From Neurospora tetraspora (lineage: Eukaryota > Ascomycota > Sordariomycetes > Sordariales > Sordariaceae): a DNA stretch of 64,000 bases. A model generated the notes under the pieces. It ran no database searches. It worked only from the letters and a program-made list of their open reading frames with translations, and was not told the DNA's origin. Location of the stretch: the NCBI RefSeq assembly GCF_033439725.1, contig NW_026944383.1:6820001-6884000 (forward strand). Reading direction: 5' to 3'. Positions 34,059 to 46,565 of this stretch are shown piece after piece. How positions within the stretch are numbered: the stretch's first letter is position 1; each line of letters begins with the position of its first letter. The position numbers were made by a program, and so were the translations under genes.

Positions 34059-34977
34059 TCGCAACATTCTCTTTTTGCTTCTTTTTTTCTTTCATTGGAA
34101 ATCGGTTCTTTGCATATGGAAGCCCTGCGACTTTTTTTTTTTTTTTCGTCTTCATTCATCGCTGGTCTTCGGGATACTTGGGGGTTATGGTGTAGACCTT
34201 ACCTCAACCCCTACTCTTCACTAGTTTACTTGTATGTTCTTTTTTTTTATGCTTTCCTTGCGTCATGACGCTGGACTTCATTATCTTCATACTAGCAAGC
34301 AGAAAATCTCTTCTCTTTCGACAACACCTTTCATGACATGCACCTTTTTGTTACATTTTGTTTCTGTGATCGGTCGGCGGACAAAAAAAGCCAAACAGGT
34401 ACAAAAGAAGCAGCCATGATACGGCAAAAGCTCAATCAGTAGGGGCATCCTGTCAAAGCCCGAAACACCGTGGAAATTGGTTGCGACTTACTGGCTTTTA
34501 GCGGGCATGTCGGGTAAAACTGAGAAGCCCACTAATTTTGCTATTCAAAACGCCGGTATTTTGATGTTAGATGTGAGGTGGAGAAAGGTGTGTGCCTGTA
34601 GCATAGGTGTGTTGTGTATAGAGTTTCTCAAAAAACAAATCGCATGTCGCCGATGTTGACATTTCTCAGTTATTATCTGATCAATCACCGATAAGACGGA
34701 AAATGCATACAGAGTGATAGATAGGAGTATAAGGTCTACCAAGCTAGGACACCCAAGAAACTAGGAACTCAATATCCCAAGGAAATAAGAAGGAAATGGG
34801 AAATGCAAGGAAAGAAGCACAAGGACAACCAAAAGGAAAATGAAAATGGCATTGCTCCCAACGCGAACACCAATCCAACACTCAGACAGCCTCCCTCGCG
34901 CCATTGAAACATTAAACCTATTCCCCAGTTACCAAATCCGCATCCCAGAAGATAGTCATCAACCCCTTTTCCCTTCC
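34059..34977. other. Region between tRNA-Val and the NifS-like gene
   Basis: About 900 bases containing T runs (about 34069-34092 and 34129-34146) and no recognisable gene. The last 250 bases are A-rich and probably the 3' UTR of the minus-strand gene. Confidence 0.4.
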
Positions 34978-37247
34978 TCAAACAGAAATAGCACTACCGA
35001 CCCTCTCCAACATCTTCGGCTTCATCACCAATGCTCCTTCCTCCCGAAAGGAAGTGGGCGTCGGCGACGGCGGCAAGGTGACCATTGTCCCTGTTCCTTC
35101 CCCCTGCTTTGTAGTGGCTGTCGCTGTAGCTGCAGAAGAGATGCTGTTGAACAAGTTTTGGGTTTGCTGCCTCTTTCTCTTGATATTGGATTTCTTCGCG
35201 GGGAGGCCTTTCTCCAGAAAATTCTCCCTGAGGAACGTGAGGAAGGCGTCAACGTCTTGAGTGGTGCTCATGGCGCCTAGACTTGCTCGGACGATACTGA
35301 GAGGCAAAGAAGGGGAGGTTAGTATGGTTTGGTGTAAGACAAAGGGGATAAGGGGTGATAGAGAGGGGGAGAAGAGGTAAAGGGAAAAGTGGGAAGGAAA
35401 ATGGAAACCAGGGAGTGTATAGGCTTACCCCGTGGGAAGCTCGTTGATAACGCTCAACCCGTTAGAGCCACAATGATGACCAGCGGACTTGGCCCTATTC
35501 AACTGCCACGGCTCGTAGTGAAGTGCAGTAAAAACTCCCCCGGGGTTGCAGACGCCTATGTAGAGATCCGTCGTCAGTATCCCACATCACAGATATGGAA
35601 CCATGTAAAGACAAACTCACCACCAGACCTCACATAAATCCCCCTATCATTCGCCATCTTCTCCACCATTGCATAACTCTCATACGTCCCATCCTCCCTG
35701 AACACGTTAAACGCCACCGTGGCACCCTGCACCCTCGCATTACCATACACCTCATCCCCCTTCCCGTTTTCCCAAAGGTCTTCATCTCCAGAATGATAAA
35801 CCGTGCAAAGCGGTTGACCATTGCCATACCTCATCCCTTTCATCCCTTGATACAGTCTCCTTACCAGCATCGACGTATGGGTAGAAATATTCTCCATGCT
35901 TCCAAACAACTCTTTGTGAACATCGATTGCCTCGCCCAACGCTAGGATGCTGTGAAAGGGGAGCGTCCCGTCTTCCAGACCCTCATGTAGACCGCCGACG
36001 TGTTCGCTCCCATCCTCATGGGTGTTGGTCTCCAACCCCTTGCTTACATGCCATGCGCTTCCGATGGTGCTGACCAAACTGACGGTGCCTCCGCCAAAGT
36101 ATTTTCTCAGTGCTAGAATATGGCCAGAGTCCTTGCGAACAATCAAGCCGCCCACATCTGGAAAGCCAAAGATCTTGTAGAATGACACGCAGGTGAAGTC
36201 CGGCGCGGTATCAGGGTCTTCGAAGACGTGAGACATGGGGCTGGTCATAGCCAATGCGGCAGCATCCAAAAGGGTGTACGTGTTGCGTAGCCTCTTGGTC
36301 CTGTCGTGTCGGATTCTGCCCGTCCAGTTGAGCGGCAGTCTGCGTCCCGTGAGGTTGCTCTGCCCGGGGTAGGCAAAAAGAGCAAGACTACCAGCTGGTT
36401 GACCAAAGGTATTCCTCCCCTCAATCCACTCCTCGACTTCGGCGTCACTCTCAAAGCACTTGTGGCTATGCGGCCCCTTAGTCAACTCACGCACGCCGAC
36501 AAGGCTGGTGTGTGCGTCACGATGGTAGCCGTACCAGAAGGAGCCGGTGCGGGTCTGCTCAGCGAGGTCGCGGAAGCAGTCGGCGACAAGCTTGATGGCC
36601 GCAGTGGCGTTGGCGACGAAAACGAGGTCGAAGTGGCGTGGGTCGGCGCCGAGGAAACGGAGGGTCTTTTCGCGTACCGAGTCGACCATGTCACCGGAGA
36701 ACTTGGCGGGCTCGTTGGCGGAGTGGGGGTTACCGTAAAGGTTGGCGCTCATCTTTTGAGCGAAGAGCTTGACGGTCGATTGGGCGTAGATGGTAGTGCC
36801 GCTGTGGTCGAGGTAGATACCTAGTCACCGTTAGGCTGGAGCTGAGCACAACGAGGAGAGATAGAGATGGAGGATGAGAATGTAGGGAGCCATACCATTG
36901 TTCATGTGAGGATACTCTTCTTTGCGTATGATCTCCACTGGCTTGTCATAGGGTGATTCAGTCAAAGTGAGACGCTTGATGCCCGATAATGGGACTGTAC
37001 GCCAGATGTTAGCTCAGGTTAGCTCGAGTTGACATGCATAATTCCTGGAATTGCAGAGGGTGAGTGAAGCGATGTGGGGAAAGGTAGCTAGGTCGAATGT
37101 GCTCTTACAGTTGATGGAGGTCAGAGCTGGATATTCGGACGATGTCTTCTCCTCTGATGATGGTCTAGTGCTATCACTCATTGTAGTAACAGCACGACGC
37201 TCTCGTCCTTTCTTGGAAAGGCGGTTGAGAAGATTGAGACGGCTCAT
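34978..37247 (-). CDS. Stand-alone NifS-like (molybdenum cofactor sulfurase N-domain type) PLP protein, five exons
   Basis: Exons (minus) 37247-37109, 36994-36896, 36820-35621, 35555-35429 and 35296-34978 give 627 residues. The chain matches the aminotransferase class V domain of molybdenum cofactor sulfurase: IYLDHSGTTIYAQS (81-94), NPHSAN, PLP-contact Asp in YTLLDAAA (D265), Schiff-base lysine in SFYKIFGFPDVGG (K295), and the C-terminal block PTGIVRASLGAMST. In the sulfur-carrier motif usually written CFCNPGAC only the middle Cys remains (VCNPGGV, C482), the one I recall as essential in plant ABA3. The MOSC domain that completes full-length MOCOS/HxB (about 800+ residues) is absent; the chain ends with a Lys- and Thr-rich tail. 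It could be a desulfurase for another acceptor. All four introns have consistent frames. Confidence 0.85.
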
Positions 37248-40200
37248 GGTGAATAAGACAATGGTAATGGCGTGATGTGATGATTATGAATTTATGTCCA
37301 CTTGGTGTCATGGAGGAGGGCATCTAGACCGTCTTAAATACTCTTGGAAGACGACTTGACCTCTAAAACTGAGACCTCCCTAGGTTATGAGAGAATCCTG
37401 TGCGGATGTGTCTTCCCCGTATCCGATGGCGCGGCTATCATACCCCGAGAGCCAGCATAACGTTTTCTCACAATGTTGAGAGCGCCATGAACACGACAAG
37501 CTGAACATCACGAGGGAGTACCTACCAGAAGGGAAAAGGATAGACTCAAGGGCTGGAGTCACTCAGCCTGTAACGTCGACCGCTACCAGATTCGGAAGCT
37601 AGGACAGCGTCACGAACGATGAACGGCGAACTGTTGCTCTGGGAGAGCGAATGAAACTCAATGGACTCCAAATCCAAGCACACATGGAGGTTTCTCAGTG
37701 CTACCGGATGTAATGCCAGAGAAAATGTATTGGAACGGAGACCAATGGGAATCTGGACTGAGGGTGTTGTCCAAAAGGGTGGGTCAATGTTGCTCCCCGG
37801 TATCCAGGTGCACACATCCGGATGTACCCATGTGCTCATGGCAAAGATCAACAGGGACATGAGAGACCTTGTTGGTTTGTTAGCGTTGAAGTCCGCAGTG
37901 CATAATGGGATCTATGACTGGTGAAGAGCCTCACCACTCAAGCGTTGTCCTGGCTGATCGTTTCCTTTCTGGATCTTCGAAATTCAGCACATACCCATTG
38001 ACTTTGACCTACAAGTATCCCGGCTTCTTATTATACCGACTCTAGGGATGTCCACTCCACGCTTGGTAGTTGGTGAATGGGATGATAGCACAAAGGGTCA
38101 GCGTCCGACCTATTGATACTGATAAGAAGCAGAAGCGCGGAGTTACGCTGCTAGAGTGGCCCAGTTGCGATATCAATGCAACGGCTTCATGTGATGGTCT
38201 GCTTCACGCACCATTGCCTGTCGGATGTGTTCTGTTACAAGATAATCTTGATACAGCTTTCGCCAGGTGATGCCGTATGCGTAAATGTCTCAGTTTAGCC
38301 CCATGGCGTGGGATGGATTACATGGTTAAGGTAGCGTAGGATGGTCCTCAATATTAGCCCCGTTGATTGGCAGACTGAACAGCGTTGGTCCAATGTTGTC
38401 ATCCAAAAGGTCATGAGCCCTGATCCTTGGGAGTGCTATCGACTGCCAACACGGGCGATAGCAGCAAGTCTCTGTCGTGAAGGCGAATGGCCAATTGGAA
38501 GATGGGCTTGACCTCGTGAGGTGACGCTTGTCTGTAGAGTGAAGGTAGAATAGCTTGTAACGCAACCTAAATCGGAAGACGATAGACACGGTCGTCAGAA
38601 GCTGTAGCCTGGACCGGTTCAGCCCTTCATTCTTCAAAAATGACAATATCGGCGAGCAGTGATCAAGGCCATGAGCTGATACACTGCTCTGATGTTGCCT
38701 CTTCTTGATTTGATTGTTGTTGGGTTTCATGAGGACCGTCAACACAGCCGAACAAGCATCTGCACAGCCAGCTGGACTGGGCCGGAGTAGGTAGATCATG
38801 ACGTTGAAGTAACTAGTCCGTTAGAGATCGAGGTATGCTGAGGCGAGTGAGACCGCGGAGGAGTCCGGACGTTGAACGACTACCGGTGTGCTGGATTGTC
38901 AGTGTAGTAGCCCGTATTTCCAGCTGTTGCTCAGCACAAGACAGCTGAGTTTGCTCCGAGTTAATCCCAAAGCACTGAATGACAAAGACAAACGAAGTCG
39001 AAACACACCGTTAGCGTCTCTGGATTGTAAGATAGACATGGCTTTGCGCACCGTTGAGTTGGCTGAAGCCGAGGGACTGGAGATCGTCATGGAGTTAATC
39101 TCTGCCCATTGTGATAATGTGTTCATGAGGTAGCAATCCCATGGGCGATCATGTCCCAAGCGCAATGGGATGATGTCCGCAGGGTTGTATGGATCCGTTC
39201 TTCACTTGGAAGGGTAAGGGCAAGTGAGACATAAAATGAGGCTGTAGACAGTGGTATGGGGAGTGAGATGACACGGCTGGAGAATGGCAGAGGTTGCCAA
39301 ATTGAGGTAAAGTCCATTAGATTTGATGATTGGTGAAGATTGCAACCCTCCCCGTCGGCTATGACATGGATTTGTTGGATTGTACCTTTCCCGCATCAGT
39401 GAAATTTGTCAGCAAGGAAAGGCAGCGTGACTCGGCTCCAGACTGAAGAAGGGTCATGGATTTTGATAATGTGGAGGCAAGCTCTTCGAGGCTGAGAGTG
39501 AGACAACTTGTCGTCAGTTCCTTCCCATTGGGACCATCACCTCATGGCACACTCACAGTTGAAGTGAGGCAGAAGGAAGGAACCACCAGATAGACTGCAG
39601 GATCGAAGACGCCACTAACAGCTGCAAGGTGAGATGATGGCGTTTTGGTGGCTCTTGTTAGCGCGGGCTATCACCAGACTACAGCTTGCACTCTGTTGTG
39701 CGGAAGTGGAAGCTGCGGCCCGACCCCTTCCTTGTGTTACCAACTGTATGCTGCGTGCCCGGGTGAGCGAGTGAGACTTGAAGGAGCTCTTGCCTTCTCG
39801 AGGTTCGGTGTGCGTTAGCGAACAAAATTCTCAAAGTGGGAGTTGGGATCTGGCAGTTTCTTCCATGTTCCCGTCTGTCACCATGTTCTGTCAGCAGACA
39901 AGATCTCTCGAGCTACTTCCAAGTTTCTGTCAGTCCTGTAAAGCTGGTTTGAAACATGGATCTGCGCCGGGAAACTCCGACTCGATGAAATAGGTAATTC
40001 TTTCCTCCCAGGTCGCCAGCTTTCAAATGCCGAAACCCATCATATGGACGCGAAAGGCAGACAAGCCAGCACAACTTGGCTGGGTCGTTAACCGGTCGCA
40101 GCTCGGAGAATTCAGAACGCCAAAACGTCAAGACATAGCAGGTGAGTTCAGAAACATCGCCCCTAGTGAAGCCACTCGAGCAGAGCCAAGTGAAATGAAG

Positions 40201-40257
40201 TTGCAGTTGCGGCTGAAGAAGCAAAGAAAACGCCGAGTCTGACCGACCCATCCTAAG
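37248..40257. other. Intergenic region upstream of the NifS-like gene
   Basis: Three kilobases, normal composition, no supportable gene. Minus frames at 37546-37860 and 38326-38799 are overlapped by plus frames and have no protein-like pattern. Confidence 0.4.
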
Positions 40258-40311
40258 GTATGTTCTTCGAATCGTTAGCCGTCTGTTAATGAGCTAACTT
40301 GGAATTGGCAG
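40258..40311 (+). other. Convincing orphan spliceosomal intron on the plus strand
   Basis: GTATGT donor after CCTAAG, GCTAAC branch site about 15 bases before the acceptor, and GGCAG acceptor: 54 nt, an excellent fit to introns of the neighbouring genes. Flanking sequence is not a long coding frame, so it may lie in a 5' UTR or a noncoding RNA. Confidence 0.45.
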
Positions 40312-40415
40312 GTGCCTATACTTGACCCGAAGATTTGGTCATCATCGGTGCCTGACATTTGACAATCTTGGATTAGCCGAACTCGGAGGACGATGCCTCT
40401 GTTCCTTTAGCGTTC

Positions 40416-40808
40416 ATGTCGGTACAGTATTCCCCCCTGCCCATCGATAGACCCGTGGATACATCGCGTGTTGACATCGAGATGATGTTGCAGTTGCATC
40501 GCATCGTCCGCGCCCTGCCGGTCGATCATATGAGGTGGAGTCCCGCCAAGTATTCCCCTGAAGGCCCAGGGCTTACGGCACGCTCTGACCCTCTAAGGCT
40601 AATGCAGTCCGGGGCCGCTGGGTTAGTGGAGGCCGCTAAAGGGAGATCCCCGCGGCGGTTCGACGCAACCACACAAAGCTCCACAAAACACTTCACACCT
40701 CAATCTGCCACCCTCAAAGGTCGACCCAATAACGATCCGTGGTCCAGCTTCACTTCATCACCATCACGGAACGGTGCCTCACTGGATGATAATCGCGGGT
40801 GGCCCTGA
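40416..40808 (+). CDS. Possible small protein gene downstream of the orphan intron
   Basis: A 130-codon frame starts 104 bases after the intron at 40258-40311, which would then lie in its leader. Codons often end in C or G and the N-terminus (MSVQYSPLPIDRPVDTSRVD) looks protein-like. The rest is Ser/Pro/Thr-rich without a domain I know, and overlapping frames continue downstream (40774-41055, 40847-41272), so a further splice is possible. Expression is unproven; the ORF could also be chance in a spliced noncoding transcript. Confidence 0.25.
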   Translation: MSVQYSPLPIDRPVDTSRVDIEMMLQLHRIVRALPVDHMRWSPAKYSPEGPGLTARSDPLRLMQSGAAGLVEAAKGRSPRRFDATTQSSTKHFTPQSATLKGRPNNDPWSSFTSSPSRNGASLDDNRGWP

Positions 40809-41611
40809 AACTCGTACGATTATGACGGCTGAGAAAGCTTGGCAAGATGTGTGTGGGAAGCTGTTCCGCATCCAACCATCAACACGAAGGACAGCAGTGG
40901 CCGTCGAAAGAAGTCATACCCAAACCGCTTGGGAAGCCGACACTACTGCGGTCACCACAGCCTGCCAAGCTGAAGTTTACGAGCCAAGACTCAATGTCCT
41001 CCTCTTCTGCAATTTCTCCAAGACATCTCATATGGACATCAGAGGTACCCACTGACTACGATTGTCCAGGGCTCTTTGGCTCTTTAGCTAAAGTGGATAT
41101 ACCCGACCTTTCACTCTCGTCTGCCTCGCCATTTAGATGGGAGGGGAGGGGAAAATATCATCTAGGAAGTCTGGGACGGTATCGCTTGTCCCATCTCGAC
41201 CTCGGCTTGGCAACCGCAATGCATCTTTTAACGGAGAATGATCACTTTCAGTACTTGACCACACAGCACTAGTGAGATCTCCAGGGCGTCATCACGGCAT
41301 TTGCATGGATCACCCTCAGCGATGCCATCACAAGATTAAAAAACTGCCAATAAGAGTCTCCGTCGGGATGGTTCCCGCTTGCATCCTCATGCATGCAAAG
41401 AAAATCAGGGACATGTGTTCAGGTACGTAGCTTATAGCTTACATGCGCCGCAACCCCATGATAAAACTCCCAAATAACACCATACCGGACCGCTGACCAG
41501 TGACAAGAAAAAAAAGCCCTTTAAAAGGTGGAATCCAGCAATGAACCATTAGGCAATACCCATTTTCCCATCATTAACCCCCAACATTCCCGACAACATT
41601 CCGTCTCGAGC
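40809..41611. other. Region downstream of the candidate gene
   Basis: Two plus frames overlap here (40774-41055 and 40847-41272). No domain or clear splice link. The last 150 bases are likely the 3' UTR of the minus-strand SOD-like gene. Confidence 0.35.
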
Positions 41612-42585
41612 TTAGAGCATCAACATCATCGCACCGCCCAGCAAGGCAGCCACCACACCGGTCATGGAGCTCGTGCTAAAGCTGGCTCCAGCCTCCACAG
41701 GCAGCGTTCCAGACGGCGAGGGCGCGCCTCCGGTGGTGTGCGCCGGGTTAGTTCCGATAGGGGCAAAGCTCGAGACTCCGGTAGCATTCGTCGGCACCGC
41801 GAAGGGGCCGGTCTGAGTCGCAGTCACGGTATGATCCTCGCAATCCGACTCGGAGGGTTGCGGGGCCGACCCGCTGTTGGTGATCTTGAAGTTGGCGCAG
41901 GTGATCCTCGTCTTGTTGGGGAAATGGAACACGATGCTGCGGTTGAGGAAGTAGGCGCCCGTACCCTCGACGAGCGAGGCGTACTTGTCAACGTAATTGG
42001 CGCTGAAGGTGGTACTGCCCGCAGGGATGGCGCCGTACTTGCCGGCCAGATCGCCGACCTGGCACGTCTCGGGCTTGCTCTTGTCGCAGACGGGGGCCTC
42101 GCCTCGCTCGGTAGGGTCAAGGTGAGCGCCGGTTGCGGTGCAGTTGCCGTTCTCGGGGACGGGATTGACGTGGATGTGGTAGGCTGTGAACAGGTTAGTA
42201 CCCCTTTCCTATCAAGCAAAGGTGAGTTATGTCGGGAACATACTGAAGGGGCCACCCTCAGGCAGACCGCTCAGTTCAACGTTGAACTGCACTCCAACAC
42301 CGCCCTCGCCGGACTTGGCTACCACCTTGCCCTTGATGTTGCCGCCATTGGGGAACCCTGCCTTCTGCCAGGCGTTCTCGGGAAGGACCGCTTCGGCAAC
42401 GAGACCAACGGGGTTGTTGGTGACAGCTGCAGCTGTGGGGAGCTGTTACAACCGCATAGTTAGTATTCGGAAGCTTTCTATGTCGGTGTATAGGTAGGAG
42501 GTCGATGTTGACAACATACAGGCTTCTGGGCAGCAACACCGGTAACGGCCGCGCCGAGGAGTGAAAAAGCTACTGAGGTACGCAT
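41612..42585 (-). CDS. GPI-anchored, secreted Cu-only superoxide dismutase-like protein, three exons
   Basis: Exons (minus) 42585-42520, 42442-42244 and 42183-41612 give 278 residues. The start is a signal peptide (MRTSVAFSLLGAAVTGVAAQ). The Cu/Zn-SOD fold follows, with copper ligands in YHIHVNPV (H91, H93), GAHLDP (H109) and VFHFPNKTRITC (H175; active-site Arg R180). As in the extracellular Cu-only SODs of fungi (Candida SOD5 type), the zinc-site histidines appear to be missing. A Ser/Thr/Pro-rich stalk leads to a hydrophobic C-terminus (MTGVVAALLGGAMMLML) typical of GPI anchoring. Its likely role is disproportionation of superoxide at the cell wall, in defence or development. Introns are 77 and 60 nt with GTATGT donors. 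Confidence 0.88.
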
Positions 42586-45500
42586 TTTGGATTGTGGTTA
42601 TGTTGATAATCGACGATTAGGTTGATAATGCTGACAAGTTGGTCTGGTGCGGTGTCTCGAGGTTAGTTTGTGCGACCCTTTTTCTCTTTGAATGCTGAGC
42701 GAGTGACTGATTGAGAGAAGGTGGAAAAAAAAAGGCACAAGGAGGCGGAGGAAGACGACAACTTTAAATCAAAGCTGAACTCAAAGTCGGTCAGGATCCT
42801 CCGTTTATCCATGCAAGGGACAAACATTCGAGACCTTGTACCCGGTTCCTTGGGTGGCGTTTGGGAGGACCAACTTCCACGTGTGCGACCCAACAGTGAA
42901 ACTAACAACAGGGGCGAACAACATACCTCGTTTTTTGTTTCTGTTTCCTCGACCCTCGAAAATACCCGAATGCGTCACCAACTCGATTGACGTCGCTGCC
43001 CTCCAATCAAACTTTCCGTTGGCTGGATATATGGGAATTTGATGAAATGGGATGGGATGGGATGTGGATAAATTCCGGTTCTTCAGGCAAGTTTGAACTG
43101 ACACCCCTTTGCAACCGTTGTTTTGTTCCTGTTGGATCTCGTGAAAAAAACAGTTGGTTCGTTGTTTTCTTTCCCGCTTTCTGGTTCTTTTTGTCTTTCT
43201 GCTTTTTAGTACCGTTACTTTGATGCTTCGGAGCCGTACTAGGTAAGGCAAAGGAAGAGGAGGCAGGCCAAGGAGAGTTTCTTGGTAGTACCTCTTATAT
43301 ATCAAAAATAAATCTCGAGTGTCCTTGTGTTCCAAGCGGAAGCGGGAACTCGTGGAGAGTGGGAGATAGCTCACTTCGCTTGCTGCTTAGTTCTGCTGCG
43401 GTGCTTCCACACAAAGCCAGAAAGCCCAGGGGGGCCAGGTCAAGGCCAAGATGGCCAAGGCAGGACAGGGGCGTAGTTCACCACTGTAATCTAGCCTAGC
43501 TCGCCTACCGCAGCAAGCCAAGCAAGCGGGAAGGAAGAGGCGTTAACGGCGTAGCAGCAGGTTGGTAGGTACCGTACCACTTGCACTACCACGGTACTAG
43601 TAGTACCGCTGGACACACAGTAAGTTGTCACAGTTCAAGTGTTCAACGGGCTAACTGACGGGCTGTGTTCGTTGGGAGTCGTTAGTGCTATACGCTACTT
43701 GCTGGCTAGCTCGCTAGCTGCATATGACAACCGAAGACAAGGGCCAATTGCGATGGAAACGCCAAGCCACCTGGCACGAGTGTTTTGTGACCTGTTGATC
43801 TCGTTTCTTTGATGGGATGGGATTGCGCCTGAAGGGGGAACTGGAAACAAAACAAAAAGTGGAGCGTTGCCCCTGTTGTAGGAGCGGGATGCAATGCGGA
43901 CGGAAGATTGCAGGGCCCCCGTTATACACTACTACATTGATGCGACCCTCGTGGCTGTGTAACAAAAGGTGAGTTGTGTTGTTGGGTCGCGATACCTCTA
44001 CTGGTGAACGGAAAGGAACGATGTGTTGTGCTATGCCCAGGTGGGTGCTGTGCTAGTGATAGGTCTGGGCCTCCATCTTGGGGCCGTTGGTGGTGTACTT
44101 GCCCTGGTGCAGTGGGTGGTTGTTGAGTGTGGTAGTTAATTAAAGGAACTACCTAACGTTTCTCTTACCCCTTGCAGAGCGGCACGTTCAATTAAGCAAA
44201 CTGTTTTGGATTGATGGGGAGCTGTGAAAGCTGGAAGCTGGGAAAGTGATGCGACGTGCTGGGGGATGAAGTTGAAAAAGTAAAAATGTTGAAGGAAATG
44301 AAAGGCCCTTTTTTTCTGCGCTGTTCGTTGTGTTGGTTTCGATAAGTGGGAGGTAAACTATCACATGGATGAGGTGTGAATGTGATGAGTGATCATGTAT
44401 GCTTTTCCTCTTCACTTGTTGATCATCATAGTTTGTCCATCTTATCACTTGAGGAATCAATTCAAACAGCATCAATATCCATCCGGAGTCCGGAGCGGTC
44501 GTGGTGGTCACTTGCTCCATCACTCCGAAGCATTTTCATTATCATTTTAACCGCCCGTCCAAGGCTCCAAGTACAATTTCCAAGACCAACTCCGAATCCC
44601 ACCGTTCGCTGGAACGGTAGGTGCGCGATCAACACCAGCTAATAAAGGTGTGCTAGTGTGCTGTTGGTGTGCTGTTAGTGCGCTGGCGATCGCCCTATAC
44701 ATAGTACGCGACGGGACTAATTGGCGGTAGCGACTAAACTTCTGGGCAAGGTCGCTTCGGTAAAAGCAACCGACGAGTAAAGTCGATGTGTTGCTATTCG
44801 TGGGTAATCAATACTATCGTGCTGTGGAGTAGTGTAATATAGTGTATAGGGGCAGGTGATCTGGCGAGCGGAAGGATCGGACGCACTCTAAACTCAGCCT
44901 CCGTCCTATTTCCATTTGCAACACCATCGTCCACCACTACTTTCTCACCCCTGCAATCACCAGTCAAAGCGACACGTCAAATCATTTGACATCTTGGAAC
45001 AGCTTAAGGTGCGTATGTAAGGTAAGCGAAGCCAAGGTAAAGTAAGGGTAAGCTAAGCAGATCCACAGCCTCGGTGTTGACACTTGACACAGGGCGGCCG
45101 GCCATGACATGACCCCATCGCGGGATGTACTGCTTCCCAAGATCCCAATCCGAAATTTAGGGATTTACTTGGGAAATCCGGGACAGGCCAGATGTTTGGA
45201 AGAAGCGCGTGGGAGAGTAGCACAGCATGACGTTAGATGAGTGGCTTCCCACTTGGTACCTGGGCATCCATGGGATGGGATGCAGAAGTTGAAACAACAC
45301 GGGTACATGCGCGCATCTAGGAGGAACAAAGAAGGAAAGCGATGAACAGAAAAAGAGAGAAAGAGTGACATTCAGAGTGAAAAAAAGAGAAGAAAGAGGA
45401 AAGAGGGAGAGAGCATTGAGGGCGACGGTAGAGAGAGAATGGGAAAGTCTGAAGATGGCCACAGGTAGGTAGCATGCCAAACTTGAAGATGTCGCGTGAA

Positions 45501-46565
45501 GCTGAACAAAAGGGAAAGGAAATGAAATGAAAGAAAAGAGGATGCGCGCCTGGAACGGGGGAAGACAGTTCGGGTGGCTGCAGCGGAGGAAATTCAACTT
45601 GGCTTTCCCAACCAGCGCTGTGTCTTTGAGGAACTGGATTGAGGTCTTGAACGTAAGATGTCTTGCGCAACTTCACTTGGCGCGAAGGGAACATCGTCGA
45701 GTTTTCGAAGTGCCGCGGCAAACCCACATATGACGGGCGCCAGAAAGAGAGGTTATGTAATCTGCCTTCGCGGTCTGGCGAGGGCGAGTCCAGGGACAGG
45801 CCGCCATCGTGGGTTCCTGATAACAGATGGCGATGAAGCAATGGCGGAGCGGAAGGCGAAGTCGGAAAGGCGGCCGTATGAACGGGCCCACGTGGGCTTC
45901 TTCTTTTCGTGGGAGTCTGTCATCGTCGGATATTTTGGGCATCAAGGTAGACGGCCGACTGGAAGGCGTTTGAGGTGTGAGGTAGGGCTGAATCGCTGAG
46001 TGGTGGTTGTTTTCGGGGTTGTAGTCAGTGAGTCAGGTCGGGCGGTTGAGTTGGGTGGTCGCCCGCACCTGTGTAAAATCGCCAAAGGTTGCCGCACCGC
46101 GGTCGGTTCTGCGCGGCTATTTCATCGTATCAGGTTGAAGCAAATCTCAAACCGCCCACGCGCTTTGGTCTGTGTCTTTTGTTCTGAATATAAGACGCAT
46201 GATGGGGCTGTGAAGTTGGCCTGAGAAGAAGTTGGTTTTCGCAATCGGAGCGCACATGCTTTTGCGGCATGGAGATCAGATCGATGTATTCCGTGTCGTC
46301 CGTCGTGATTGGGCTGCCGGAGAGGAGTTAATATCCACTACCACGATACAAGTGAGGATAAATGAGAATTCAGCACCTCATGACATCCGGAGCCAGTCAT
46401 TCAATTTTTCGGTGATGCGAATGATGCCAATCTACAACGTCGGTGGTTTTGTCGGGAAGCGGATGGAAGGAATGGCGCATATGTTCCTATCAAGCGCTAC
46501 CATACAGAAAATTGTGCCACTCACTTGAGGTATTGGCGGGGTATTGAGTGATTTCTTGTACATAT
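42586..46565. other. Long divergent intergenic region between the SOD-like and HET genes
   Basis: Four kilobases without a recognised gene. 43200-43620 is rich in GGTACC/TACC text. At 44700-44730 the sequence GCGACGGGACTAATTGGC and GCGGTAGCGACTAAAC resemble the repeated motif in the insertion at 1.3-2.4 kb, so a short relic of the same repeat may lie here. 45300-45460 is a purine-rich run whose complement gives a spurious long minus frame (45157-45597). Confidence 0.4.

Noticed and set aside
41528-42463. 311-codon plus frame
   Set aside because: Antisense to the SOD-like gene, whose three exons restore a full signal peptide, copper site and GPI tail.
45157-45841. Minus frames of 146 and 174 codons
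   Set aside because: They are created by a purine-rich plus strand (Phe/Leu/Ser runs) and overlap each other without any domain.
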